Source of the DNA: Aquabacterium sp.
Lineage (GTDB): Bacteria; Pseudomonadota; Gammaproteobacteria; Burkholderiales; Burkholderiaceae_C
Length of the DNA: 64,000 nucleotides
Assembly: GCF_029946005.1 (NCBI RefSeq)
Contig: NZ_JAQSDR010000002.1
Span: forward strand, 186,001 to 250,000
Direction: 5' to 3'
Positions 25,017 to 32,805 of the stretch are shown here, in pieces. Under the pieces are notes generated by a model. That model was given only the letters and a program-made list of their open reading frames with translations. It ran no database searches and was not told the DNA's origin. Position numbers and translations under genes: made by a program. Position 1 is the stretch's first letter. Each line of letters begins with the position of its first letter.

Positions 25017-27188
25017 TCAGCGGTCCGGGGTGGGGGCCACCGGGTCTTCGGCCACAGCCGGGGCCTCGACACCGCCAGCTGGGCGGATGCGCAACAACAG
25101 TGTCCCGCCACCACTGGCCAGGCTCACCGAAGCCTCGGCCGGGCCGCTGGATGGCTTGGCCGACAAGGTGACCACCTGCGTGCCCTGCGGTGGCACCTCA
25201 ATCGCGACGCCGCCCTCGGCGCCCCCGGGCCCGGCGAGCCATTGAGAATCAAACAGCACGGTGGTTTGCAAAGGCAGGTCGGTGGGGTTGCGCACCGTCA
25301 CCTGGAAAGAGGCGCCCGGCATGACTTCTTCAGGGCCGGTGATTTCGGGTTGTGCTTTGGCGGCGGCCCCGGGGCGGAAGCGGTTCTGCACCGCGCCACG
25401 CGGCGATGCCCCTTGGCCGGCGTTGGAGCCGGCCGTGCCTTCTTTGATCAACAAGCGCGCAGCCCCCGGCTGGGCCTCGGTGCCCGAAGGCATGGACGAC
25501 CCGGCGGTGTCTGGCTGTGGCAGGTTGCGCACGATGTGCGGCGTGACCAGCAGCACGATCTCGGTCTTGTTGTGCTCATCCTTGGTGGTGCCAAACAAGC
25601 GCCCCGCCACCGGCAGGTCATGCAAGCCGGGGATGCCCGCCGAGCTGCGGCTTTCATCGTCGTTGATCAGGCCGGCCAGGATCTGGGTTTCGCCATCCTT
25701 CAAACGCAAGGTGGTGGTGGCCTGGCGCGTGCCCACCTGGTAGGCCGACGAGCCCGATCCCGCCGGGCCATCCACTCGGCCGGTCACGGTGCTCACCTCC
25801 AAGGCGATCTTGATGGTGACGTCGTTGTCCAGCTGCACCTGGGGTTCGATGTCCAGCTTGAGGCCCACGTCCAGGTAGGTGATGGTGGTGGATGCCCCGC
25901 CGCCGGTACCGGCCACGAGGTTGGAGGTGAACACCGGCAGCTTCTCGCCCAGCATGATCTTGGCCTTCTCGCGGTTGCGGGCCCGGATCTTGGGGTTGGC
26001 CAGCATGTTGGTGCTGCCGCTGGAGCCCCGCAGGGTCGCGATCGCCAGCGGGTTGGTGGTGCTCCACTGCAGGCCTTTGAGCGAGGTCAGGGTGTTGATG
26101 GTGGTGGGCAGCGCGCCGTAGCTGGCCTTGTCCACCGGGGTGATGCCGATCTCGGTGAGCTTCTTGCTGGACACTTCCATCACCTCAACCTCCAGCATGA
26201 CTTCAGGGTCGGCCAGGTCCACGCTTTGAACCAGGCGCTCGACCAGGCGGATGACCTCGGGCGTGTCGCGCACGATCACCAGGTTGAGCCGATCGTCCAC
26301 GTAGACATCGCGGGACTTGGCCACGGAGCGGATCAGGGTCTGCACCTGCTTGGGGTCGGCATTGACCAGGTAGAAACTGCGCGTGACGGTGTCCAGCAGA
26401 TCGCGCTGTTTCTGCGCGGTGTTGGGAAACACCAGCATGGTGTTGTCGTTTAACAGCTTGGAGCCCAGTTGCTGCGTGCTCAGGATCACGCGCAGGGCCT
26501 CGTCCACGGTGGTGTTGCGCAAGAACAGGGTGACCTTGGCATCTCCCCGCACATCCTTGTCGAACACGAAGTTCACATTGGCGGCCCGGGCCAATGATTC
26601 AAAAACGCTGCGCAAGCTGGCCTCGCGGAACTCCAGCGTGATGGGCTTGCCCGCCGTCGCCAGTTGTACCGTGCTGACCTGGCGCGTCTGGTTGGCGCGC
26701 AGTTCCTCCACGCGCGTCAGCATGCTGCGGGCCGAGGTGTTGCCCAGGTCTTCACTCAGGATGGTTCGCAAGGTGACTTCGGCACGCTCGTAAGCGCCCG
26801 AGTCAAAGGACTGCTGGGCCTCGCTGAGCAAGCGTTGGTGCCGCTTGAGCCGGTCCACCTCGCTGCGCAGCCACACAGCCCGCGGGTGTTCTGGGGCCGC
26901 TGCCTCCAGGCGCTTGAGCACGGCCTCGACTTCGTCGAGGCGGCCTGCCGCGCGGGCCACATCGGCCTGGTAGATCAGGTAGGCCACGGTGGTGTCGGTC
27001 TGCTTGAGCACGGCGATGCGCAACTCACGGTCGTCTTGCCGCTGCTTGAGGGCGGACTGCAACTGCGCCAGGGCGGCCTCGTGCTGCCCGGCCTGGCTGA
27101 GCGCCTGGGCATCACGCAAGGCCGGATTGGCGCAGGCGCTCAGCAGCAAGGCCGCCACGCAGGCCAGCGTTGGTAGGAAATGCTTCAT
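25017..27188 (-). CDS. TPR-secretin lipoprotein, outer-membrane channel of the type II secretion-like system
   Basis: This 723-residue protein is the outer-membrane secretin. The ATG at 27188 overlaps the preceding stop (ATGA) and gives a lipoprotein signal with lipobox LSAC (Cys19). A TPR-like helical region spans about 25-165. A short STN/N0-type domain (ITLEFREASLRSVFESLA) and an N1 domain (SFYLVNADPKQVQTLIRS) follow, then the secretin barrel domain with VEVMEVSSKKLTEIGI and the terminal LPVAGRLFG and EIVLLVTPHIV. After the barrel is a beta-sandwich, cohesin-like C-terminal extension (PEEVMPGASFQVTVRN). The TPR plus secretin layout resembles MshL and tight-adherence-like secretins more than classical GspD. 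Confidence 0.9.
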   Translation of the reverse strand: MKHFLPTLACVAALLLSACANPALRDAQALSQAGQHEAALAQLQSALKQRQDDRELRIAVLKQTDTTVAYLIYQADVARAAGRLDEVEAVLKRLEAAAPEHPRAVWLRSEVDRLKRHQRLLSEAQQSFDSGAYERAEVTLRTILSEDLGNTSARSMLTRVEELRANQTRQVSTVQLATAGKPITLEFREASLRSVFESLARAANVNFVFDKDVRGDAKVTLFLRNTTVDEALRVILSTQQLGSKLLNDNTMLVFPNTAQKQRDLLDTVTRSFYLVNADPKQVQTLIRSVAKSRDVYVDDRLNLVIVRDTPEVIRLVERLVQSVDLADPEVMLEVEVMEVSSKKLTEIGITPVDKASYGALPTTINTLTSLKGLQWSTTNPLAIATLRGSSGSTNMLANPKIRARNREKAKIMLGEKLPVFTSNLVAGTGGGASTTITYLDVGLKLDIEPQVQLDNDVTIKIALEVSTVTGRVDGPAGSGSSAYQVGTRQATTTLRLKDGETQILAGLINDDESRSSAGIPGLHDLPVAGRLFGTTKDEHNKTEIVLLVTPHIVRNLPQPDTAGSSMPSGTEAQPGAARLLIKEGTAGSNAGQGASPRGAVQNRFRPGAAAKAQPEITGPEEVMPGASFQVTVRNPTDLPLQTTVLFDSQWLAGPGGAEGGVAIEVPPQGTQVVTLSAKPSSGPAEASVSLASGGGTLLLRIRPAGGVEAPAVAEDPVAPTPDR

Positions 27189-27709
27189 GGTGCTTTCATG
27201 GCAACGGTCTGGTGTTGCTGCAGCGGCAGATAGGTCAGGCTCATCTGCCGTTCTTGGATTTGATCGACGCGCCACTGGCCATCGATGACGTCGCCCACGG
27301 CCACCACCCACGTTGAATCCGTGCCGGAGACGATGGCGCGTTGGGCCGGGTCATTGAAGCGGCCCACCCACGCGTGAGGAAATGGCGGCGCCATGGGCGG
27401 TGGCGGGGCGACCGACACCACTTCAGTGACAGGTGGCGGCGGGGGCCGTTGTGATCCCCACGGCATGGCGGTGTCCGGTGTCAAAGGGGGCAGGGGCTGG
27501 CGAGACTGCCATTGCGCCACGCTGGTCACCAGCCGTTGGGCTTGGTCTTCGTCTGCCTTGGCGGGGGGCCTGGCAGGGGCCCCGCCGCCTCGGCGCTCAG
27601 CGTTGGCGCCTTGGCGCACGGGCTCCACGGTGGCCTCGTCACCTTGCAAGGCCACCCAGGCGGTCAATGCCAAAGCCAGGGTCAAAGCAATCAACATGGG
27701 CGGCCGCAT
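27185..27709 (-). CDS. PilP/GspC-like inner-membrane protein of the secretion cluster
   Basis: This 174-residue protein has one N-terminal membrane segment (MRPPMLIALTLALALTAWVAL), a proline-rich periplasmic linker (about 70-115) and a small C-terminal domain with TWVVAVGDVIDGQWRVDQIQ. That domain matches the homology-region fold of PilP/GspC proteins, which link the inner-membrane platform to the secretin. Similar genes in Burkholderiales are sometimes labelled secretion system X translation initiation factor, a misleading name. The start overlaps the previous stop (TGATG), and the gene overlaps the secretin start by four bases. No PDZ domain is present. Confidence 0.75.
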   Translation of the reverse strand: MRPPMLIALTLALALTAWVALQGDEATVEPVRQGANAERRGGGAPARPPAKADEDQAQRLVTSVAQWQSRQPLPPLTPDTAMPWGSQRPPPPPVTEVVSVAPPPPMAPPFPHAWVGRFNDPAQRAIVSGTDSTWVVAVGDVIDGQWRVDQIQERQMSLTYLPLQQHQTVAMKAP

Positions 27710-28269
27710 CAGCGCACTCCCTTGGTCAACACGGGCGCCTGACGCCACCACAGCGAGACGCTCACCTTGGCCTGGACGGTGTCGCTCATCACGTCGGTGC
27801 GCTGGAGGTCCAGCGCATCCAGGCTCAAGGCGGGTTGGCTCAACAACTGGCCTAGCCAGGAGCGCACGTCTGCGTAGCGGCCTTCCACCGGCAGGATCAG
27901 ACGCTGGCGCCACAGCCCCGTGGTGCCTTGCGCGGCGCCAGTGAACTGCACCGTCGTCAAGATCAAGCCACGCTCGCGGGCCGAGGCCATCACGGCGGAT
28001 TGCATGGGTGTGCGCTGCGCTGCTTCAGGCAGGGTTTGCCACAAAGTCTGCCAGGCCTCGGCGGGCGTCTGGATGCTGACGGCGCCTGCGGCCGCTGGCC
28101 CGGCCTGCAGCAACTCGTGCCGGAGTTGGCGCGCTTTGGAGGCGTGCACTTCGGCCTGCTCGCGCTGCCGAGGCAACCGATCCCACTGGCACCAAGCCGC
28201 ACCGCTGAGCAACAAGATGCCGAGCAGTCCGGGCAAGCCCAGGCGCTTCAAATGCGTGCTGGCCATCAT
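27709..28269 (-). CDS. PilO/GspM-like assembly platform protein
   Basis: This 186-residue protein has one transmembrane helix (about 10-28) and a coiled coil (QREQAEVHASKARQLRHEL). A ferredoxin-like C-terminal domain contains EGRYADVRSWLGQLL and SLDALDLQR, close to the PilO/GspM consensus. It should pair with the PilN/GspL-like protein in the inner-membrane platform. Its start overlaps the end of the upstream gene by four bases (ATGA), giving translational coupling. Confidence 0.78.
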   Translation of the reverse strand: MMASTHLKRLGLPGLLGILLLSGAAWCQWDRLPRQREQAEVHASKARQLRHELLQAGPAAAGAVSIQTPAEAWQTLWQTLPEAAQRTPMQSAVMASARERGLILTTVQFTGAAQGTTGLWRQRLILPVEGRYADVRSWLGQLLSQPALSLDALDLQRTDVMSDTVQAKVSVSLWWRQAPVLTKGVR

Positions 28270-29516
28270 GGCGTCGCCCCGGCGGGCCAGGTGGCCTCGG
28301 CGCGCAGACCATAGTGGCCTGTCATGGCCTCAAAGGGCGTGCTCAAGGCGCTGCGCCCCAGCATTTGAGCGCCTTCACCATGCGCTGCCACCCAGCGCAA
28401 GGCGGACGCATCGTCGCGCAACGCGGCCTGCAGGCGAACGGGCGGGCGCACATCCAGCTTGGCGGCGCCCAGGCTGCTGATGTCCAGGCTGAAGCCAGTC
28501 AACACCGCCCGCTCTTGCAACGCCGATTGCTCCACACGCCCGATCACCGCTGACCAGGGATAGGCCAGCCACTGCGCCACCTGGGCCGCCTGGCGTGTGG
28601 CGGCTTCATCCAGTTTTTGGCGCGCAGCCGGGCCCGCCGCCGAAGCCGCGCGAGGTGCCGCGCGTGCCATCGTTTGCTGGTGCTGGGCACGCTCAAGCCG
28701 GTGCAGCATGGCCTGGGCCTCGGCTTGGGCCACAGCGGCTTCCTGGGCTTGCTCGGCCACGGCCATGCAAGCGGCCACGCCCAGGATCAACAGGGCCCAG
28801 GACCACAACGCGGTGCGCACGCGGGGCCCGGCAAAATCCAACTCGTCGGCCCAGCCAGACTGCCAGGTGCTGGACCCCGGGTTAGGCCAAGGGGCCAGCG
28901 ACGTGTCGGCGGAAATGTCCAGCCTGGTCTGTTCGGTGCGCGCTTGAGTGGGCACCACGGCATTCGACGGACCGGCCTCATCAGAGGCCTCTGCCCAAAC
29001 TTGGCGAAGGCAGCGCTTGCCTTGGTCGTCCAGGCCGACTGTGAGGTGCGTGTTCAAGCCAGGCTCTAGCGCCTGCAAGGTTTGTTCATCCCCAGACGAG
29101 GCTGGTGCTTTGCCCAGGGCCGTCAGCCACCGCTGCGCATCGCGTGCCCACCAGGGCCCGACCCACTGCAGCTTCACCGAGTGCTCACGTGCGATTTTTT
29201 GGATGCCTTCCATCAGCGCCCGTGGGGCGGCACAGCTGAGGTTCAAGGTGGGTTTCTGCACCGAGCGGAGCACCCAGGCCTGCTCAAGGGCGATGGCGCT
29301 CAAGCCCAGGTAGTGGTCCCATTGCGCCAAAGCCTGTTCCCGTGGTGCGGCGCACGTGATCAACCAGTGGCCCGACAAGGCCAGCTCGCACGTGCTGCCC
29401 GCGTTCTGCTCGCACCATTGGGCCCACGCCTTCAGCGCCACCTCGTGCCCCGCCTGCGGGCTCAATGGCCGCAAGCACACCTGGTGGGGACGCCAGCTCG
29501 TCGTCAAGCGCATCAT
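28266..29516 (-). CDS. GspL/PilN-like assembly platform protein
   Basis: This 416-residue protein has a cytoplasmic N-terminal half of about 230 residues with no clear motif, a membrane helix at 234-254 (RTALWSWALLILGVAACMAV), an alanine/glutamine-rich coiled coil at about 255-310 and a periplasmic ferredoxin-like domain. This order matches GspL, which docks the GspE ATPase through its cytoplasmic domain. The actin-like PilM/GspL signature is not obvious, so the N-terminal domain has diverged. Start and stop both overlap neighbouring genes by four bases. Confidence 0.72.
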   Translation of the reverse strand: MMRLTTSWRPHQVCLRPLSPQAGHEVALKAWAQWCEQNAGSTCELALSGHWLITCAAPREQALAQWDHYLGLSAIALEQAWVLRSVQKPTLNLSCAAPRALMEGIQKIAREHSVKLQWVGPWWARDAQRWLTALGKAPASSGDEQTLQALEPGLNTHLTVGLDDQGKRCLRQVWAEASDEAGPSNAVVPTQARTEQTRLDISADTSLAPWPNPGSSTWQSGWADELDFAGPRVRTALWSWALLILGVAACMAVAEQAQEAAVAQAEAQAMLHRLERAQHQQTMARAAPRAASAAGPAARQKLDEAATRQAAQVAQWLAYPWSAVIGRVEQSALQERAVLTGFSLDISSLGAAKLDVRPPVRLQAALRDDASALRWVAAHGEGAQMLGRSALSTPFEAMTGHYGLRAEATWPAGATP

Positions 29517-31078
29517 TCCGCCAAGGTCACGCGGTTGAGCTCGTCCAGCGTGGACTCGCCCCGCAGCACGCAGGCCAGGGCCGATTCTCGCAAGAGGCGG
29601 GTGCCACTGGATCGGGCATGCGCCTTGATCTTGATGAGCGAGGCACGGCTCACAATCAGGTCACGCAAGGTGTCATCCATCAGCAGGATCTCGGAGATGG
29701 CCTTGCGCCCCCGGTAGCCCGTGCCACGGCATTGCGGGCAACCCACGGCCTGGTGGAACTTGCCGTGGGTGTCCAGCGGCAGCATGGCCGTCTTCAGGTC
29801 GCTGGCCTGGGGCTGCCAGGGCCTGGCGCAATGCGTGCACAGCTTGCGCATCAGGCGCTGTGCCACCACGCCGTTCAAGGCCGACACCACGTTGTACAAA
29901 TCAAGCCCCATGTGCATGAAGCGCCCCACCACGTCGAACACATTGTTGGCGTGGATGGTGGACAGCACCAGGTGGCCCGTGAGCGCGGCTTGCGAGGCGA
30001 TCTGCGCGGTTTCGGCATCGCGGATTTCGCCAACCATGACACGGTCTGGGTCGTGCCGCAAGATGGAGCGCAGGCCGCGCGCGAAGGTCAGGCCTTTCTT
30101 CTCGTTGACGGGGATCTGCACCACGCCACTGAGCTGGTACTCGACCGGGTCTTCGATGGTGATGATCTTGTCGCGGCCATCGTTGATCTCTTGCACCACG
30201 GCGTACAAGGTGGTGGTTTTGCCGCTGCCGGTGGGGCCGGTGACCAGCAGCATGCCGTAAGGCTTGCCCGCCAGGCGGCGCACCACGGCGCTGTCGTCGG
30301 CATCGAAGCCCAGGCCTTCCAGGCTCAGGGTTTCGGCCTCGGCTGACAAGCGCGATCGGTCCAGGATGCGCAGCACCGCGTCTTCGCCAAAGCTCGACGG
30401 CATGATCGACACGCGGAAATCGACATCACGCACGCCACTGTCGGTGCTTTGCTGCACGCGCAGCTTGAAGCGGCCATCCTGCGGCAAGCGGCGCTCACCG
30501 ATGTCCAGCTCGGCCATCACCTTCAGGCGCGACACCAGTTGCTCGGCCACTTCGCGTGAGCCCACGTCGCCCACCTTCACCATCACGCCATCCAGGCGGT
30601 GGCGGATGACCATGCCTGTCGCGGTGGATTCCAAATGCAGGTCACTGGCCTGGGCCTTGAGCGCATCGAACAAGGTGGCGTCCAGCAAACGCACCACGGG
30701 GCTGCTCTGGCGGCTGATGGTGTCTACCGACAGCGCATGACCGGCCTCCTCCGACCCCGGCTCATCGTGGCCCACGTGGGCGAAGGTGCCCCGGGCTTCG
30801 AAGTCGGCTTCACCCAGGGCCAGCAAGCCCGACAGCACCTCATCGCTCACCTGCCGCCAACGCATGGATTGGGCCACCTGGCGGCCCACGGCATCGCGCA
30901 ACATCACATCGTCGGGTGTGGGGCTCAGGGCCCACAGGACCTGGCTCGCATCACGGGCCACCACCACGCGCAGGCGCATGGCTTGCGCCAAAGACCAGCG
31001 GGACCAATCCGGCTGGTGATCCTGCGCAGGCACAGGCTCAGGCGCCTGATGAAGGACCGACTGCAAGACCGCGCTCAT
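29513..31078 (-). CDS. gspE: GspE-type secretion ATPase
   Basis: This 521-residue cytoplasmic AAA-like ATPase powers pseudopilus assembly. The ATG at 31078 overlaps the gspF stop (ATGA). Visible features are an N-terminal N1E-like region, Walker A GPTGSGKTTT at 281-290, Asp box IITIEDPVEYQ, Walker B region RVMVGEIRDAETA, a His box (LSTIHANN) and the zinc-binding tetracysteine CTHC...CPQCRGTGYRGR. The tetracysteine is typical of GspE/PilB assembly ATPases and absent from PilT retraction ATPases. The family's usual length is 500-570 residues. Confidence 0.93.
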   Translation of the reverse strand: MSAVLQSVLHQAPEPVPAQDHQPDWSRWSLAQAMRLRVVVARDASQVLWALSPTPDDVMLRDAVGRQVAQSMRWRQVSDEVLSGLLALGEADFEARGTFAHVGHDEPGSEEAGHALSVDTISRQSSPVVRLLDATLFDALKAQASDLHLESTATGMVIRHRLDGVMVKVGDVGSREVAEQLVSRLKVMAELDIGERRLPQDGRFKLRVQQSTDSGVRDVDFRVSIMPSSFGEDAVLRILDRSRLSAEAETLSLEGLGFDADDSAVVRRLAGKPYGMLLVTGPTGSGKTTTLYAVVQEINDGRDKIITIEDPVEYQLSGVVQIPVNEKKGLTFARGLRSILRHDPDRVMVGEIRDAETAQIASQAALTGHLVLSTIHANNVFDVVGRFMHMGLDLYNVVSALNGVVAQRLMRKLCTHCARPWQPQASDLKTAMLPLDTHGKFHQAVGCPQCRGTGYRGRKAISEILLMDDTLRDLIVSRASLIKIKAHARSSGTRLLRESALACVLRGESTLDELNRVTLAE

Positions 31079-32172
31079 TGGATCTGCTCCGCCACCTGGA
31101 AGATGGGCAGGTACATCAGCACCACGATGCCACCGATCAACACGCCCATGATCAGCATCAGCACCGGGCTGACCACGCGCCCGACCCAATCGGTGAAGCG
31201 GGCCAGTTCTTCGTCATAGAAGGTGGCGGCCCGGTCCAGCATCGGGCCCAGCTCCCCAGTGTGTTCGCCCACGCGCATCATGCGCAATGACACAGGCGTG
31301 GTCAGTTGATGCTGGTGCAGGCAGTCGGACAGGCGCGCGCCCTCGCGCACCCGTTGCGTTGCTGAGGCCAGCGCCGGGCGCAATGAAGGGCTGACCAGCT
31401 CGGCCGAGGCCTCCAGCGCCGCCACCACGGCCACACCGGCTTGCAGCAGCAGGCCCAAGGTGCGGTACAGCGCGGCCAATTCAACCAGGCGCAAGCGCTC
31501 GCCCACATAAGGCACTTGCCACAACCAGTCGGACACCGCCGCGCGCACCGTGGGCGCACGCCAGGCCGCCATCGCTGCTGCCACCAAAGCACCCAAGCCC
31601 ATCAGCACCAGCCAGGGGTGCTCACCCACCGCCTTGCCCGTGCTGAGCAAGACGCCTGACAACCAGGGCAACTCGCCGCCCATGCCCTCGTAAATGTCGG
31701 CAAAGCGTGGCACCACGAACACGGTCAGGAAGGTGATCACCAGAAAGCTGGCGCTGATCAGGATCGCCGGGTAGATGGCCGCGCCCACCAGCTGGTCGCG
31801 CAGGCCACTCAACCAGGCCAGGTAGACGGCATGCTGGCGCAAGGCCTCGGGCGTCTGGCCGGTGCGTTGGCTGGCTTCAATGGAGGCGATCAACAATGAG
31901 CTGAAGGCCACTGGTGTCAGGCGCATGGCCTGCGACAAGGTCTTGCCTTCCGACAAGGCCTCGATCAAGGATGTCAGCACCTGGACCACGGGCTTGGCGG
32001 CCTCTTTCTCGCGCAGCGTGATCAAGGATTCCAGCAAGGGAATGCCGGCATCCAGCAGCACCGCCAGCTCCTGGCAGAACAGGCGACGCGGGAAGTCCTT
32101 GGCCCGCAACGCAGGCGTGCCCGGCGCGAACAAGGTGTTGAGGGAAGGAAAGCTCATGGTCGGGCCCTGCAT
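31075..32172 (-). CDS. gspF: GspF-type inner-membrane platform protein
   Basis: This protein of about 365 residues is a polytopic inner-membrane protein of the GspF/PilC family, around which the pseudopilus is assembled. Two repeated GspF domains are visible (FCQELAVLLDAGIPLLESL and LYRTLGLLLQAGVAVVAALE) with three membrane helices, the last at the C-terminus (VSPVLMLIMGVLIGGIVVLM). It is shorter than the usual 400 residues at the N-terminus. The ATG at 32172 shares its A with the gspG stop; a second ATG at 32157 is an alternative start. Confidence 0.9.
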   Translation of the reverse strand: MQGPTMSFPSLNTLFAPGTPALRAKDFPRRLFCQELAVLLDAGIPLLESLITLREKEAAKPVVQVLTSLIEALSEGKTLSQAMRLTPVAFSSLLIASIEASQRTGQTPEALRQHAVYLAWLSGLRDQLVGAAIYPAILISASFLVITFLTVFVVPRFADIYEGMGGELPWLSGVLLSTGKAVGEHPWLVLMGLGALVAAAMAAWRAPTVRAAVSDWLWQVPYVGERLRLVELAALYRTLGLLLQAGVAVVAALEASAELVSPSLRPALASATQRVREGARLSDCLHQHQLTTPVSLRMMRVGEHTGELGPMLDRAATFYDEELARFTDWVGRVVSPVLMLIMGVLIGGIVVLMYLPIFQVAEQIQ

Positions 32173-32630
32173 CACCAATTGGTGATGTCCTGGTCTTCGC
32201 CCTCACCGCCTTCGCGGCCATCCTTGCCCAGCGAGAACACGTCGTAGTCGCCATGTTCGCCCGGCGCGCGGTATTGGTACTCACGGCCCCAGGGGTCTTT
32301 GGGTGGCGCCTTGCGCAGATAGGGCCCCCACCAGCGGGTCTCGTCGCCGGGCTTGACCCACAAGGCGCCCAGGCCCTGTTCGGTCGCGGGGTAGTGGCCG
32401 GTGTCCAGGCGGTATTGATCCAGGGCCTTGCCCAGCGCGTCCAGCTGCGCAGCCGCCGTCTTGACTTCAGACTTGCCGATCTGGGCAAAGAACTTCGGGC
32501 CCACGTAGCCTGCCAGCAGGCCAATGATGACCAGCACGACCAGCAGTTCGAGCAAGGTGAAGCCCGACTGGCGAAACTTGGGGACGAGCTCAACCAACAC
32601 CCCACCTCGGGGCGTTTTGCACTTGTTCAT
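32172..32630 (-). CDS. gspG: Major pseudopilin GspG
   Basis: This 152-residue protein is the major pseudopilin. After a rather long leader of about 23 residues comes the prepilin motif GFTLLELLVVLVIIGLLAGY with Glu at mature position 5. The globular part has the GspG hallmarks YPATEQGLGAL, DPWGREYQYRAPGEHGDYDV and FSLGKDGREGG, which bind calcium. AAGGA precedes the ATG. It is the first gene of the minus-strand secretion cluster and faces the phoX gene across a 175-base divergent region. Confidence 0.93.
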   Translation of the reverse strand: MNKCKTPRGGVLVELVPKFRQSGFTLLELLVVLVIIGLLAGYVGPKFFAQIGKSEVKTAAAQLDALGKALDQYRLDTGHYPATEQGLGALWVKPGDETRWWGPYLRKAPPKDPWGREYQYRAPGEHGDYDVFSLGKDGREGGEGEDQDITNW

Positions 32631-32805
32631 CAGGGGGATCCTTCATACCCCGCCAAACCTCGCGACGGGAAGAACCATGATCCTATCGGCCCATTGCTGA
32701 CAGCTTTGTGACAAGCCCTTTCAGCGCGCCAGTTGTCTTCATGCTGACACGTAACTTTTCTATCCTGCGCTCCATTCACATCCACTTACCAGCCGGAGAC
32801 GCAGT
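32631..32805. promoter_or_regulatory. Divergent control region between gspG and phoX with TGACA repeats
   Basis: This 175-base region must hold the promoters for both directions. CTGACAG (32697-32703) and GTGACAA (32708-32714) are two 7-base half-sites separated by 4 bases, the spacing of a PhoB box, with partial match to CTGTCAT. A third CTGACAC lies at 32744-32750, followed after 10 bases by TATCCT, a possible -10 box for phoX. PhoB control is plausible given the phosphatase genes but the match is imperfect. Confidence 0.4.

Noticed and set aside
24128..32630. Reading the cluster as a type IV pilus locus
   Set aside because: There is no PilT, no PilM actin-like signature, no fimbrial major pilin with the usual disulfide loop, and GspG has the type II DPWGxxY and calcium-loop motifs.
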